DNA from: Coturnix japonica
Taxonomy: Eukaryota > Chordata > Aves > Galliformes > Phasianidae
Direction of reading: 5' to 3'
Length of the DNA stretch: 64,000 nucleotides
Assembly (NCBI RefSeq): GCF_001577835.2
Contig: NW_015439867.1
Location: forward strand, 522,323-586,322
Of the stretch, positions 23,887 through 35,187 are shown in pieces (the first letter of the stretch is position 1; the number at the start of each line of letters is the position of its first letter). The translations under genes were made by a program, and so were the position numbers. A model generated the notes under the pieces. It was not told the origin of the DNA, made no database searches, and saw nothing but the letters and a program-made list of their open reading frames with translations.

Positions 23887-26800
23887 ATGGAGGCTGCGGT
23901 GCCCCCAATGGCAGCTCCGCTCTGCCTGGTGCACAACGAAGACTGCAAACTGTCCCTCAACCCCGCAGCGCTGGCAGTTCTGCGTGGTGTCACGCAGCCC
24001 GTGGTGGTGGTGGCCATGGTTGGGCCTTTAGGCTCTGGGAAGTCCTTCCTGATGAAGCGACTGGCACAGAAGTGCACAGGTAAAGTGTGTGTTTGGGGGG
24101 GGGGGGGCATCCCCTCCCTTCTGGGGGCATTTGGGGGGGTTTCTGATGGCTCTGTGCCCACAGGCTCCCCGCTAGGCAGTGCGGCGCAGACACAAACAAA
24201 GGGCATCTGGATGTGGTGTCTGCCCCATCCCTGCAAACCTGGCGTGGCACTGGTGCTGCTGGACACTGAGGGGCTGGGAGAGGCCAACAAGGTGAGTGTG
24301 GGGGGGGTGGCTCCAAACCTCCCCCCATGCTCTCTTACCTCCCCCCTAACACAGCTGTGGGTTCAGGGTGACAGCCACAGCGACATCTGGATCTTCACGT
24401 TGGCGCTGCTCCTTTCCAGCACCTTCGTGTTCAACTGCAAGCAAAGCACCAACGACTCGATGCTGCAGAAGCTGTGGTATGGGGATGGCTGGGAGGGTGG
24501 TGATGTGCTGATGATGGTGATATGCTGCTGGTGGTGACAGTGTGAGCAGTGACACAATGACATGTCCAACAGGCTGCTGATGGATCTGACACACCATGTG
24601 CGTGTGCGAGTGAAGGCGGACAAAGCTGAGCCAGCCGATGAGTTCGTCCGAGTCTTCCCTGGCTTTGTGTGGGTCGTGCGTGACTTTAGGCTGCAGGAGG
24701 GACAGCAGCCCATCAGTGGGGATGAGTACCTGCGGCAGATCCTGCACTCAGGTCTTGCGTCCCCATCTGCCACTGTGTGTCCCTAAGAGCAGCGGCACTG
24801 TGCTGACATGCAGCACCCGAGACACAGATTTGGATATGAGCGATCCAAATCCTTTATTGCAGATTCTAACATCCCTTATATGCAGCTCCAAGCACCCTCC
24901 TGTAATTTGCCATCCCCGCAACCTGCCGACAGAACACTGTCTCCTTTATGTCCAGGCAATAACTGCTCGTGCAAATGCTCATACACTCAGAGCCACACAT
25001 TGTTTCTACTCTTGCTTCTTCCCCAGTCAGGGTCATCATCCCATGGGGGTTATACGCCCCTGGACGCAGCCTCTGTTCTCAGTGTCTTCTTCCACACCCC
25101 CTCAAACTTGTAGGGATCTTTAAGATGAAGCACAGAAACCTGCGGGACTACCTGTACAGCTTCTTCCCCCACCGCAAGTTTTCATGCTGGAGCAGCCGGC
25201 GGCTGACAGAGACCTGGCTCGGCTGGAGGCGCTGCGGGAGGATCAGCTGCAGCCACAATTCCGCCAACACGAGGAGGATTTCTGCCAGCACATCTGGAAG
25301 GAGGCACCAGTGAAGGTGCTGCTGAACAGGAGCCAGGTGACAGGCAGAGGTGAGCAGGTACCATGAGGATGGGTGGGATGTGGGGAACATGCATGGGGGT
25401 GACGTGTGCGGTGACTGTCACCTCAGTGCTGGCGTGTCTAGTGGAGACGTACGTGACCGCCATCACCAGCGGCTCCGTGCTCTGCGTGGAGAGCGCGCTC
25501 ATGGTGGTGGCAGACACTGAGAACAGCAGAGCGGTGGAGGAGGCGGTGGCTGAATATCAGCGGGGCATGGAGCAGGGCCTGGTGCTGCCCATGGCCTCGC
25601 ACGCTACGCTGGTGGCCATGCATCAGGACTGGAAGCAACGTGCCGGCACCTTCTTCCTGTCCCACGCCTTTACCGACACCAGGCGGTGTTACCAGGCACT
25701 GCTGATGGTACGTCACCGTCACCGCGTGGGGCTGGGGATGATTGCTGTGCACTGAGTGCTGCCTTTCGGCACAGGACAAGCTGGAGGCAGTCAAGGAGGA
25801 GTTCTGCCGGCGCAACGAGGAGGCGTCGGAGCAGCGGTGCCGCGCGGTGCTGCAGGAGCTGTGGAGGGGCGTGGAGCTCCACATGCAGTGTGGGCACTAC
25901 GCGGTGCCGGGGGGCATGCGGCTGTTCCAGGAGGAGTTGAAGCGTGTGGTGGAGGAGTTCAAGCAGATGCCTGACAAGGGTGTCAAGGTGAGCAGGGGGT
26001 GGGGGCAGTGGGTGCGGGGCAATGGCCGTGCCTCACGGTGGTACCGTCAGGCGGAGGCGGTGCTGGAGAAGTTCCTGCGGGTGAAGAGAATGGAGATGAT
26101 GGAGATGTGGCTGGATCGGGTGGACCAGCAGTGTAAGGCGGTGCTGGCTGAGGCGACAGCCACAGCACAGGTGATGGAGGAGCGGCTGGAGGAGCGGCTG
26201 GAGGAGCACAGACAGCAGCAGAGGGCTGAGCTGATGAAGCTGAGGGAGCTGAAGGAGGCGGTGGAGCTGCGGATCTGCATCCTGGAGAAGCAGCAGGAGG
26301 TGATGTTGGCTGAGGTGCCAGCGGCCAAAATGGCGGTGGAGGAGCAGCAGCAGCAGCAGGCAGCCCTGGACATGGTGACAGCTGCACAAGAGGCAGCAGA
26401 GGCACAGCTGGAGGAGCAGCGGCGGCAGCAGCGGGTGGTGTTGGCTGAGGTGACAGCAGTCAAGGAGGCAATGGAGAAGCAGCTGGAGGAGCAGCGGCAG
26501 CAGCAGCAGGTGGTGTTGGCTGAGGTGACAGCAGTCAAGGAAGCAATGGAGAAGCAGCTGGAGGAGCAGCGGCAGCAGCAGCAGCGGGTGGCCCTGGCCG
26601 AGGTGACTGCCACCCCATACGTGACCGTGGCACAGCTGGAGGAGCGCTGGCAGCAGTGGGCGCAGCAGCTGCGGGAGGAGCAGAACCAAGTGCTGTCTCA
26701 GCACCGGGAGGTGAGCGCAGGGATGGTGCCACAACGGTGCATGGGGATGCTCTGCTGTAGCACCAGCACAGCTTGTCTGTACGGCTCCTCATCACACAGG

Positions 26801-26952
26801 AGCTGGAGGCACAGCTGCAGGAGGGCCATGGGCGCGAGGCGGCAGCGCTGCAGTGGGTGGAGCCCTCCTGGCGCTCCAGGCTCTTGAAATTCCTAGGCGT
26901 GGTCATTCCCATCCTGAGAATATTGGACAGCATGGTGAAGAATGCCACATAA
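23887..26952 (+). CDS. Guanylate-binding-protein family large GTPase, with one apparent frame break
   Basis: Dynamin-like GTPases of this family are interferon-induced and coat pathogens or vacuoles in the cytosol. Exons: 23887-24079, 24164-24291, 24367-24476, 24573-24751, 25114-25349, 25442-25707, 25775-25987, 26051-26710, 26800-26952, about 712 residues. Visible motifs: P-loop GPLGSGKS, TQTKGIWMW, LLDTEGLG, and FVWVVRDF at the TLRD position. The helical middle domain follows (DFCQHIW, YVTAITSGSVLCVESAL). Then comes a long Gln/Glu-rich coiled coil built of a repeated AEVTAVKEAMEKQLEEQ unit. The tail FLGVVIPILRIL is hydrophobic and there is no CaaX box. At about 25176-25184 the frame changes within exon 5 (FFPHRK, then FMLEQP), one base short. 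The splice phases of the flanking exons fit the frame on each side, so this is a sequencing slip or a recent inactivation. The glycine at the human Arg48 position of the P-loop is unusual. The family is sure but the exact GBP orthologue is not. Confidence 0.85.
24799..25090. other. Unassigned insert in GBP intron 4
   Basis: This intron (24752-25113) is less GC-rich than its surroundings, with CCTTTATTGCAGATTC and TTATATGCAGCTCC strings and no open frame of note. It resembles no repeat that I can name with confidence. Confidence 0.4.
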
Positions 26953-27001
26953 AGGTACTCCTGGAAGCCGTGGAGCAGCCCCCCCCAGCCCCCACTGCTG
27001 C

Positions 27002-27007
27002 AATAAA
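27002..27007 (+). terminator. Polyadenylation signal AATAAA of the GBP gene
   Basis: Canonical hexamer 50 bases after the GBP stop codon, followed by a GTGCTGTCAGTTTGTGGGG GT-rich element. Confidence 0.8.
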
Positions 27008-27469
27008 TTCAGTGACGCTGTACAGGTGCTGTCAGTTTGTGGGGTGCTCTGGGGAAGCACAGAGAGTGTGTGTGTGGGGGGGGAGGTGATTGGACATGGT
27101 GATAATTGTGAGACAATTAAAACTGTGGCAAGTGACATGGTAACAGTTGTTATGTGATGACAGCAGTGACAAAGAAAGGCTCCAACCCACCGGGGATCAT
27201 TGAAGTGTGAGGGGTGGGGGTATCTCAGGCCGTGCCTCTATGGGATGGATGGAGAGGGTTCACCTCTCCCATGGAGATAACATGGGGAAAATGTGGGGGT
27301 GCAGCGGGGACATGGAGGACGGGGACACAGGATCACATACGGACACTGAGAGTTTCTTGGGGACTCTGTGACACTGACACGAGGGGGCCCAAAGTGCCAT
27401 TGGGATCACATAGGGACCCAAGGGGGCTGTGACACCATCTCCAAAGTGCCCCAGAATGGTCCCAAAACG

Positions 27470-27800
27470 GGACCGTGGCTCAACCATTACACCAGCAACC
27501 TTCCTGGCCACTGCTGGCTCACAGTCACCTGGTGGCTACCGGGACCCCAGAGCTCCCTTCCAGCAGCTCAGCCTTACCTGCACTGACACGTGCAGTTGCT
27601 CTTCCCCAGCCGTAGGGTCCTACAACTGCCCACACTGAACCTCACCAGGTTCCTCCCTGCCCACCAGAATACCAGCACGGCGTTCCACTGCAGCAGCCGC
27701 TGCTCCCGGCTTTGTGCCATCACTAGACTCACTGAGGGCAGCCTTTACCCCTTCCTCCAGGGCACTGATGAAGACGTTGAAGGAGGCCGGACCCAGCACG
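27470..27800 (-). mobile_element. Decayed CR1 fragment between the GBP gene and CSAD
   Basis: The plus strand reads GGGCACTGATGAAGACGTTG and then GAGGCCGGACCCAGCA, the complement of the CR1 reverse-transcriptase block [10 protein letters not shown] that is also seen at about 8150. Flanking sequence has CR1-like traces. Apart from this and (A/T)-rich GATAATTGTGAGACA sequence, 27010-28010 holds nothing I can call. Confidence 0.55.
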
Positions 27801-28014
27801 ACACAAGGAGCAGCACTCCCTGCAGGGCTCCTGCCAGTTCTGCTCCATTTCTGCTGTTGGCAGCTCTCGGGTTGCCCGTGGTGGTGTTCAGGATGCTCGA
27901 AATGGTGGTGGCAGCACTCAGGATGGGGACGCTCTGATGGGACATCCCAAATTTGGGGGTTATTTCATACTAAAACAACACAGTAAAACATTACGTGTTT
28001 TACCCATTTCAGTG

Positions 28015-28020
28015 TTTATT
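28015..28020 (-). terminator. CSAD: Polyadenylation signal of CSAD
   Basis: TTTATT, that is AATAAA on the minus strand, 77 bases beyond the CSAD stop codon. Confidence 0.75.
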
Positions 28021-28096
28021 GAGCTGCAGTGTGCAGCACGTGGGAGTGTCTTTAATCCCTGGTGTCCCCACAGTGCTGGGGGGGGCAGGGGGGACC

Positions 28097-31000
28097 CTAC
28101 AGGTCATGTCCGAGCCGCTCAATCTCATCCAGGAAGAAGTCAAGGTCAGCCCTGGTGACAGCGGGGCTGGTGACAATCTGCCGGAAGAAGTTGGGCTTGG
28201 TGCCGTGGGGCTGGTAGCCCACCATCATGGAGCCCTCCTTCATCATCCTCTCCTTGATTGCAGGGGCCACCTGCGGGGAAACAGGTGCTGGGGGTCTGTG
28301 TGGGGGTAGGCACTGAGCAGAAGGTGGGGGACACACCGGAGCCTGTGCTCACCTTCCCCAAAAGCTGCTCGAAATCAGCACGGCCCTGTTGGCCCCGCAG
28401 GCTGGGGGGCACAAACCAGAAGCAGAGGTTGAGGAATTCGGGCTGTGGAGAAAGGAGAATGGGGAACAGCACTGGGGCTCCATTCTGGGAGCTGCTGTGT
28501 ACATCACGGGGTGATGCTCCCCGCTGTATCCCCCATGGGGCTCATCATAGCGTACCTCCAGCACCAGCTGGAAGCCGGGCCGTCTCTTCACCTCGGCAGC
28601 CAAGTAGCTGCGGATGGAGAGCAGTGTGAGCACCCAGTGGTGGCACCTGGTGGTGACACCCAGCGGTGGCTGCTGCGCTCACCGGGTGCAGGCGAAGGCT
28701 CTGTCCACACGCTGCTCCAGCCCTTCGGTCCCCACCGCCTTCCAGAGCAGCCAGAGCTTGAGGCAGTCGACACGGCGGCCGCACTGCACCGTCTTGTCCC
28801 CGGTGTCCAAGGTCACATCGTAGAACTTGTCAGGCTGGAAGAGGTACGTGGCACCCGCCCCGTGGCATCGCTGCAGCAGCCCCTGTGGGAGACAGGGGTC
28901 CAAGTGTGGCTGTGGGCGTTCCTCAGGGGTCCCAGCAGGGGCTCAGATGGATGCAAGGGGTTCCCAGGGGGGTCCGAGTGGAGTGCAGGGAGTGACAGGG
29001 GATCCTGGAGGATATCTGGGGTCCTAGGGGTTCTGTGTGGGTCCTGTTGGGGCACTGGAAGGTTCCGAGGGGGAACTGGAGAGTTCCAGGGGTTCCCAGT
29101 TGGGTTCTGAGGGCCTTCAAGGAGTGCCAGGGTGTCCCAGGGGGGTCCCATTGGGGTCTAGAGGGGCTCTGATGAGTTGCTGTTGGGGTCCCAAGGGGAT
29201 CCTGGTGGTATTCTGGGAAGGTCAGAGATGGCCCCAGGAAGTTACAGCGAGTTCTGAGGGGTCTCAGGGCACCCCAAGAAGTTCCTATTGAGTTCTGGAG
29301 GGTTCCAAGGGGGTTTCTGTAGGATCTAAGGGACTAGAGAAAGTTCCAAGGGGTTCCCCATGGGGTCCTGAAGAGTCCCAAGGGGTAAGAAGGGGGTCCC
29401 CGTGGGATCCCAGCAGCCGCTGGACTCACAGAGTCATCTCGGAGCAGGAAGGCCGAGCACTGCAGCCCCACCGTCAGCATCTTGTGAGGGTTCCAGGCCA
29501 CCGAGTCAGCCCTACAGTGAGGAGAAGGTTGGGGGACTCTAAGGGATACGGTCCCATGTCCCCACAAAACACGTCCTGCTCCCATTTGCTGGTACCTCTC
29601 GATGCCGGCGAGGAGTTGCCGATGCTTCCTGGAAAGCAGAGCACTCCCACCCCAGGCAGCCTGTGGGGCAGAGCAGGGTGGATGTGGGGAAGGGGGCCTG
29701 GGGGTGTGCAGCAGGGCTCCCCCAGGCACTCACATCCACATGCAGCCAGAGGCCGTGACGCTGGCACACGTCCGCCACCGGGCCCAGTGGGTCAAAGGCG
29801 CCCAGCACGGTGGTGCCACAGGTGGCACTGACAAAGAATGGCACAGCACCCTGAGACATGACAGCACGGGGGGGGGGGGACATAAATCAAGGTCAGTGGA
29901 TAGCATGTGGGGACAGGGCTCCCCTGGCAGTTATTCCTGCCCTGGCCTCACCTCACTTTTCACCCTCTCGATCTCCAGCTCCAGCTCCTCGGGGATCATC
30001 TTCCCCCTGAGGGATGCAGCGGGGCCGGGGTCAGCAGTGGGGCCGGGGGTCCCAGCACAACCCCAGCATTAACCTGGTGCGATCCCAGTGCTCCCACCTC
30101 TCATCTGCACGCACCAGGACGACGTTGTCGGTGCCGATGCCCAGGAAGGCGGCTCCTTTCTGGATGGAGTAGTGGCACTGTGGGAGCAACAGGCTCAGAG
30201 TGCTGCTCCCACTGCCACCCCCCCCCGTGCCCATCACTGTGCCCACCTCCTCTGAGGCAAAGAGCACCAGGCGTGGCAGCGCCCGGCTGCCCAGCTGACG
30301 GCTCTCAGGGAAGCGCTGGAAGCGGGCCACGTTCATGGCGTACATGTTGGAGATGGAGCCCCCTGCCCAGGCACAAGGACAGCAGCACTAACACCAAGGA
30401 TGGGCCAGAAGCTGGGGGTCCCACAGCAGCCCCCCCTCCCTCCTCACCAGGGCAGAAGATGCCATCACCACTCTTCCAGCCCACCAGCTCGCGCAGCTTG
30501 GCCAGCACCACCTCCTCCATCAGCACAAACACCGGGGCGATCTCATAGGTGTACCTGGGGGCACAGTGGGGGGGAGTGAAGCCACCCCTTGGAGCGAGAC
30601 CCCCACCCGCACCCCCACGCACATACTGGCTGGTGTTGAGGGTCTCGGTGAGCAGGCGTCCCACCAGCGCGTGGTGGTCCAGGCCCGAGAAGAGCTGGTT
30701 GAAGAAGCGGGGGTGGCCTGGGGGGATGAAGGGGGTTGACAGGGGTGTCGGTTGGTGGAGGGGCTGAGAGGCACCATGCACACCATGGCAGTGGAGATGG
30801 TGACACAGCCCCAGCAGGGCCCTGGGGACATGGGGACACAGCTGCCAGAGGAAGAAGATCACCTGGGAGGGGAGCCAGCCCCTGTGTGGATAGCAGGTAC
30901 ATGAGGGGGGCTGCTGGGGTCTATTGGGGTGGCAGGGGCACTGACAGGGACACAAATGGGGCAGCTGGGACCTGTAGGGGGGGCAGGGACTCGAGCAGAG

Positions 31001-31461
31001 CTGCTGGGAGCTGTGCGGGTGGTGGGGACACACAGTGCAGCCGTTGTGACCTTTGGGCGCGCAGGGACGCGATCAGGGCTTTGGGGTTTGCGGTCTCGGG
31101 GTCGGGGTGGGGGTCGGGGCGTCTCCCGGCTCTCACAGGTCTTGACGCTGTAGCGGATGACATCCCGGCAGCGCTCCAGCAGGCGGCTCTCGGGTTCCCC
31201 GCGGCTCCGCAGCTCCAGGTCCAGCAGCTCCCGCAGCTCGTGGGGCTCCTTCCACTCGCAGACCTGCGGGCGGCACGCGGCCCTCAGCCCCCACCCGAGA
31301 GCCGCCCCCAGCCCCCCCCCACGCCCCGCTCCCACCTTCTGAGCCACGTCCGTGCCCTTCCTGACCGCCTCCTCCAGCAGCACCTGGAATGCCGCACTCA
31401 GGAACTGCTCCCCGGCCGCTCTGTCCATCGCCGGCCGCTCCAGGTCGCCCCACCGCTCCAT
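28097..31461 (-). CDS. CSAD: Cysteine sulfinic acid decarboxylase
   Basis: A cytosolic PLP enzyme of the group II decarboxylase (GAD-like) family. It converts cysteine sulfinate to hypotaurine, the rate-setting step of taurine synthesis. Exons in transcript order: 31461-31336, 31263-31137, 30717-30627, 30554-30448, 30362-30247, 30177-30098, 30006-29952, 29850-29734, 29660-29596, 29511-29430, 28882-28683, 28607-28556, 28442-28353, 28270-28097. They sum to 1482 bases, 493 residues, the same length as human. The PLP lysine is in SVAWNPHKM (codon 29481-29483, residue 305). Other landmarks are GHPRFFNQ-like [43 protein letters not shown] and the end IERLGHDL. It shares a CpG-rich promoter region head to head with ZNF740. 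The intron at 28883-29429 is a run of GGTTCC-type repeats. Confidence 0.97.
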
Positions 31462-33379
31462 CACGGCCCGGCCCCGCTCACCCGGGTCGGGCTCAGCTCA
31501 GTGCTCGGAGCCCCCACCCCTTTTTAATCCCGTCTCACCGACCCCTGGCAGCTCCGTGCCGCTCCCAGCCGCGCTCTGCTCACACGGGGACAAAGTCCGC
31601 GGCGCGGCCGGCACCGGGTGACGGCGGGTCGGGAACCGCTGCCGGGGGGTCGGGGCGTGTGTGTGACTGAAGGGGGGGGTCGGATGCGGCATCGCCCCAT
31701 GGCGGACAGCGGGCAACGGCCGGCCGGCCCCGACCCCACATAGAACCGAAAGGCCACGGGGACGTGAACGGGGACGTGGACGGGGACACGAGGAACCGGG
31801 GCGGGACACAACGCCGGCGGGGGCTGCGGGGTCACCGAGAGACCGGGACGGTTCCGAGGGACCGGGAGGGGCGACAAGGCCCCGATGGGCCGCGGCTGTG
31901 AGAGGAGCCCGCAGGGGGAACCGGGGAACGAACACAGTAATGGGGTGCGGACCCCCCGGGCCGGGCCCGCCCCGCTCCAACTCGCTCCCACCCGCCCTCG
32001 TCTGTCGGGCAACTCCCGCCCGGCGTTAAGATGGCGGCTCCGCGCTCCGCCTCACGCAGCGCTCCTGCGCATGCGCGATACCGCCCCGCTCCCCGGGCTC
32101 CTCGCCGGAAGTGCCGGAGGAGGCGGACCGGGGAGGGGGAGGGACGGGCGTTTCCGGTTCCGGGTCAGCGGCTGCGGCCGGAGCAGGGGGGCCGCGGCTG
32201 TTGGTGCAGTGCCGGGGCGGCGCGGAGCGGCACGGGGACGGCCCGCCGCAGGTACAGGCCCCGCGGAGCCACGGGCGGCCCCGGAGATACCGGCTGCGGG
32301 GCGGGGCGGGGGGAAGCGGCGGATCGGGGGGAGCCTCCGTCGGCCCCGCCCCCACCCACCGGGCGGCACCGGGACGGGGAGGGGGGAGGGGCACCGAAAT
32401 GGGGGCGGGGCGGGGCGGGCCCGTCCCTCAGCCCCGCAATGATGGGCCGCACCGCGCGCCCCTCCCCCACAGGCCGGGCCCATCCCCCCAGTAACGGGAT
32501 CCCGCCCCGTCCGTCCCGCTTCATCCATCCCCCCCATGCTGTGTCCCCGTGTCAACCCCACGATACGTCCCCGTCTGTTTCCCCACCCCCCAACGCTCCC
32601 CTGTACCTCTCCATACAAAACGTGTCCCCTCCCCCCCCCAGGTGCCCCCTTCACGTTGTCCCCGTGTCACCTCCCCCCTCAGGACCCCCCCGCACTGTCC
32701 CCATGTCCCCATGTCTCCTCTCAGACCCCCCCAGTGTCCCCTCTCTCCATGGTCACTCCCGTGAAGTCCCCCCCTCTGTTTTATCACCTGTCACTCTGAC
32801 ACCCTTCTCCATTGCTACATTGTCCCCTCCCCGGTCACCTCCACACCCCGTATCATCCCCCCATACCCCATATAACCCCCCCACCTCATACCGCCCCAAT
32901 ACTCACCCCCCATCCTCCCACCCCTTGTCATACCCTGCATCGCCCTGTGCTGTCTCCCTTTTGCCTTTCACCTCCCACCGGGGGGTCCCTCTGCCCCCCC
33001 TGCCCCCCCCAAGCCGAGGACACAGCAGCGTTTCCTCCCCCCAGGCCAAGACCCGCAGCAGCGTCTTCCTCCCAGAGTTGGGTGGGGGGGGACTGGGGAT
33101 GTCCCCTCACTGAGGACAACGCCATCCCCTCCCGCCCGCTGCCGCTGCCCCCCCCACAGCCAGGGGGCGACCTTGGAGGACTGCAGCCATCGGGCACCCC
33201 GATCCCGTGATGTCGGCGAAGTGGAGGGTACTGGGCAAGGCCGGCCAAAAAAAAATGATTAACTGAAACCAAAGTTATATAAATCCCGGCTTTCTAACGG
33301 TAAAATCCTTCCCTGGGAGAGCGTTAAGGCCAAAGGATTGTTACAATCCCTTTGTCGAGGACAGACAGACAGACCCAAG
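31462..33379. promoter_or_regulatory. CpG-rich bidirectional promoter between CSAD and ZNF740, plus ZNF740 5' intron
   Basis: CSAD starts leftwards at 31461 and ZNF740 starts rightwards beyond 32030. AAGATGGCGGC at 32028-32038 is a YY1-type core and TGCGCATGCGC at 32066-32076 is an NRF1 palindrome. A noncoding ZNF740 first exon probably ends at 32251 (CCGCAG before GTACAG). The rest, about 32540-33200, is pyrimidine-rich CCCC/TGTCCCC repeat intron without coding signals. Confidence 0.6.
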
Positions 33380-35187
33380 ATGGCTCAGGTAATGAGCCCC
33401 ACTGCTCACACCCATACCCCAAGACCACTGCAGCCCCCGGGGCCCCCGACGTCCCCATTTTCGCCCCCCCATCTCCACCGCCACCCACCCATTAGCGATT
33501 AGGTCCTCGGTTAATTGATCTCCACTTTGGGATCGGGCTTGGGGTGCAGCGGGACGGCTCCTGCAGCTCGCCGGCCTCGTGTGTTGTTCTGCTTTCTTCT
33601 CTATCCCCCACCTCCCCCTCCTCATCCCCCCCCCCAAATCCAGGCGAGCCTGCTGGCATGCGAGGGGCTCTCCGGTGTCTGCCTAGTGCCCACGGTGGCC
33701 AGCAAGAAGATGATGCCGAAGCAGAGCTCGAAGCAGGCGGAGGGCAGGGAGCGGGGCAGCAGCCCTGATGTGCTGGTATGATGTGGGGGGAGTGGGTTGG
33801 GCGGTGCGACCCCCTACCGGTCCCTCTCAGGGTGGGGGGCGGCTCACTGTGGGGTTTTGGTTTTGCGGGCCAAGGCACTGCGTCAGGATGGGGAGAAATC
33901 CCGCAGCCGAAAGGAGGAGGAGACGGCGGAGGCGTCACAGCCCAAAAAGTCCATTAAAAAGGCAGGTTGGGGTTGGGGGGGAGGGCGGCGCACCCCTGGG
34001 TGAGGGGCTGTGGGACAGGGGGGCTGACGGGGCCGCCCCCCACCCTGCAGGTGGTGGTGATCAAGCAGAACTGCTCCTTCCAGCTGAGGATCCACAAGAA
34101 CTTCATCTGTGAGCAGTGCTGCGGGGCGTTCCGCAGCAGTTACCACCTCAAGAGGCACATCCTCATCCACACCGGTAAGGGGAGCCCCCGGGTCATCCTC
34201 GGTGGGGTGGGGGCACCCCAAAATGATCCCCTATGCTCGGGGGGCAGCAGCACAGCACCTGCTGCTTGGGGGCACCCCAGGTCATCTGCAGCAGTGAGGG
34301 ACACCCTGAAATATCTGAGAGGAGCAGGGAGCACCCAAAAGTACCCCCAGTGGTGAGAGGCACCATCTGCTGTGGTCAATGAGTACCCTGTGGTGAGGGG
34401 GTGCCTAAAAGCACAACCTTGTTGGGGTAAAGGGCACCCAAAGAGATGCCTGCAGTGGTGATGGGCTTCCCAAAAGCACCAGCTGGAATCCCGCAGTCGC
34501 TCTCATTGCGCTGAAACCTCCACACTGCTCTGGGTGCCCGAAACGTGCTCTCTCTGGGGGTGATGTGTTCCCTGAGCCACCCAGATGGGGCAGCCCAGAA
34601 AACCCCCTCACGTTGCTGCAGGCCACTCAATACCCAGCTCTGTGCCACCTTAATTACGTCCCGCAGCTCATTAGGGGGTGGAGGAGCCTGAGTAGGAGCA
34701 GCAGAGCTCCCAGCAGGGGGAGATGTGGGGCGGGGGGACGCGGGGTGACACGGGATGTGAGGCAGTGACAGAACACGGGATATGGGGTGGGGAAGGGAAA
34801 CTGGGGAGGTGGAGCAGCAGGGCATGTGGGGCAGGTATGGGGACGGGGCACGGGGCCACGGGCTGCTCCTGGTGACGCCGTCCCCGTGCTCCCCCAGGTG
34901 AGAAGCCTTTTGGGTGCGACCAGTGCAGCATGAAGTTCATCCAGAAGTACCACATGGAAAGACACAAGAGGACGCATAGCGGAGAAAAGCCATACCAGTG
35001 TGAGCGCTGCATGCAGGTACGTGTGGGGGCATGGGCTGGGCACGGCGCCCACCCTGCCACGCTCCTCACCGCCCCCCCCCCCCCCCCCCCACCCCAGAGC
35101 TTCTCCCGCACAGACCGGCTGCTGCGACACAAACGCATGTGCCAAGGCTGCCAGACCAAAGGCCCCGAGGCGCAGCTGCTGCTGTAG
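33380..35187 (+). CDS. ZNF740: Zinc finger protein 740
   Basis: A small nuclear C2H2 protein that binds poly-G/C promoter tracts. Exons: 33380-33388 (MAQ only), 33644-33775, 33875-33961, 34051-34174, 34898-35016, 35098-35187, summing to 561 bases, 186 residues (human 193). The N-terminal [17 protein letters not shown] is near-identical to the human sequence. Three fingers follow: [42 protein letters not shown] and [21 protein letters not shown]. The last ends in Cys instead of the final His, which is normal for this gene. The third intron needs a GC donor (AAAAAG|GCAGGT) to join KK to VVVIKQ. The third exon could also start at 33887, which keeps frame. Confidence 0.95.

Noticed and set aside
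23251-24537. A 428-residue frame through the GBP promoter and first exons
   Set aside because: It starts in a minisatellite and runs through promoter and intron sequence. The GBP homology begins at the Met at 23887 and follows splice sites.
24799-25090. Naming the GBP intron 4 insert as a specific transposon
   Set aside because: Only base composition and a few T-rich strings suggest an insertion; there are no recognisable ends or coding remains.
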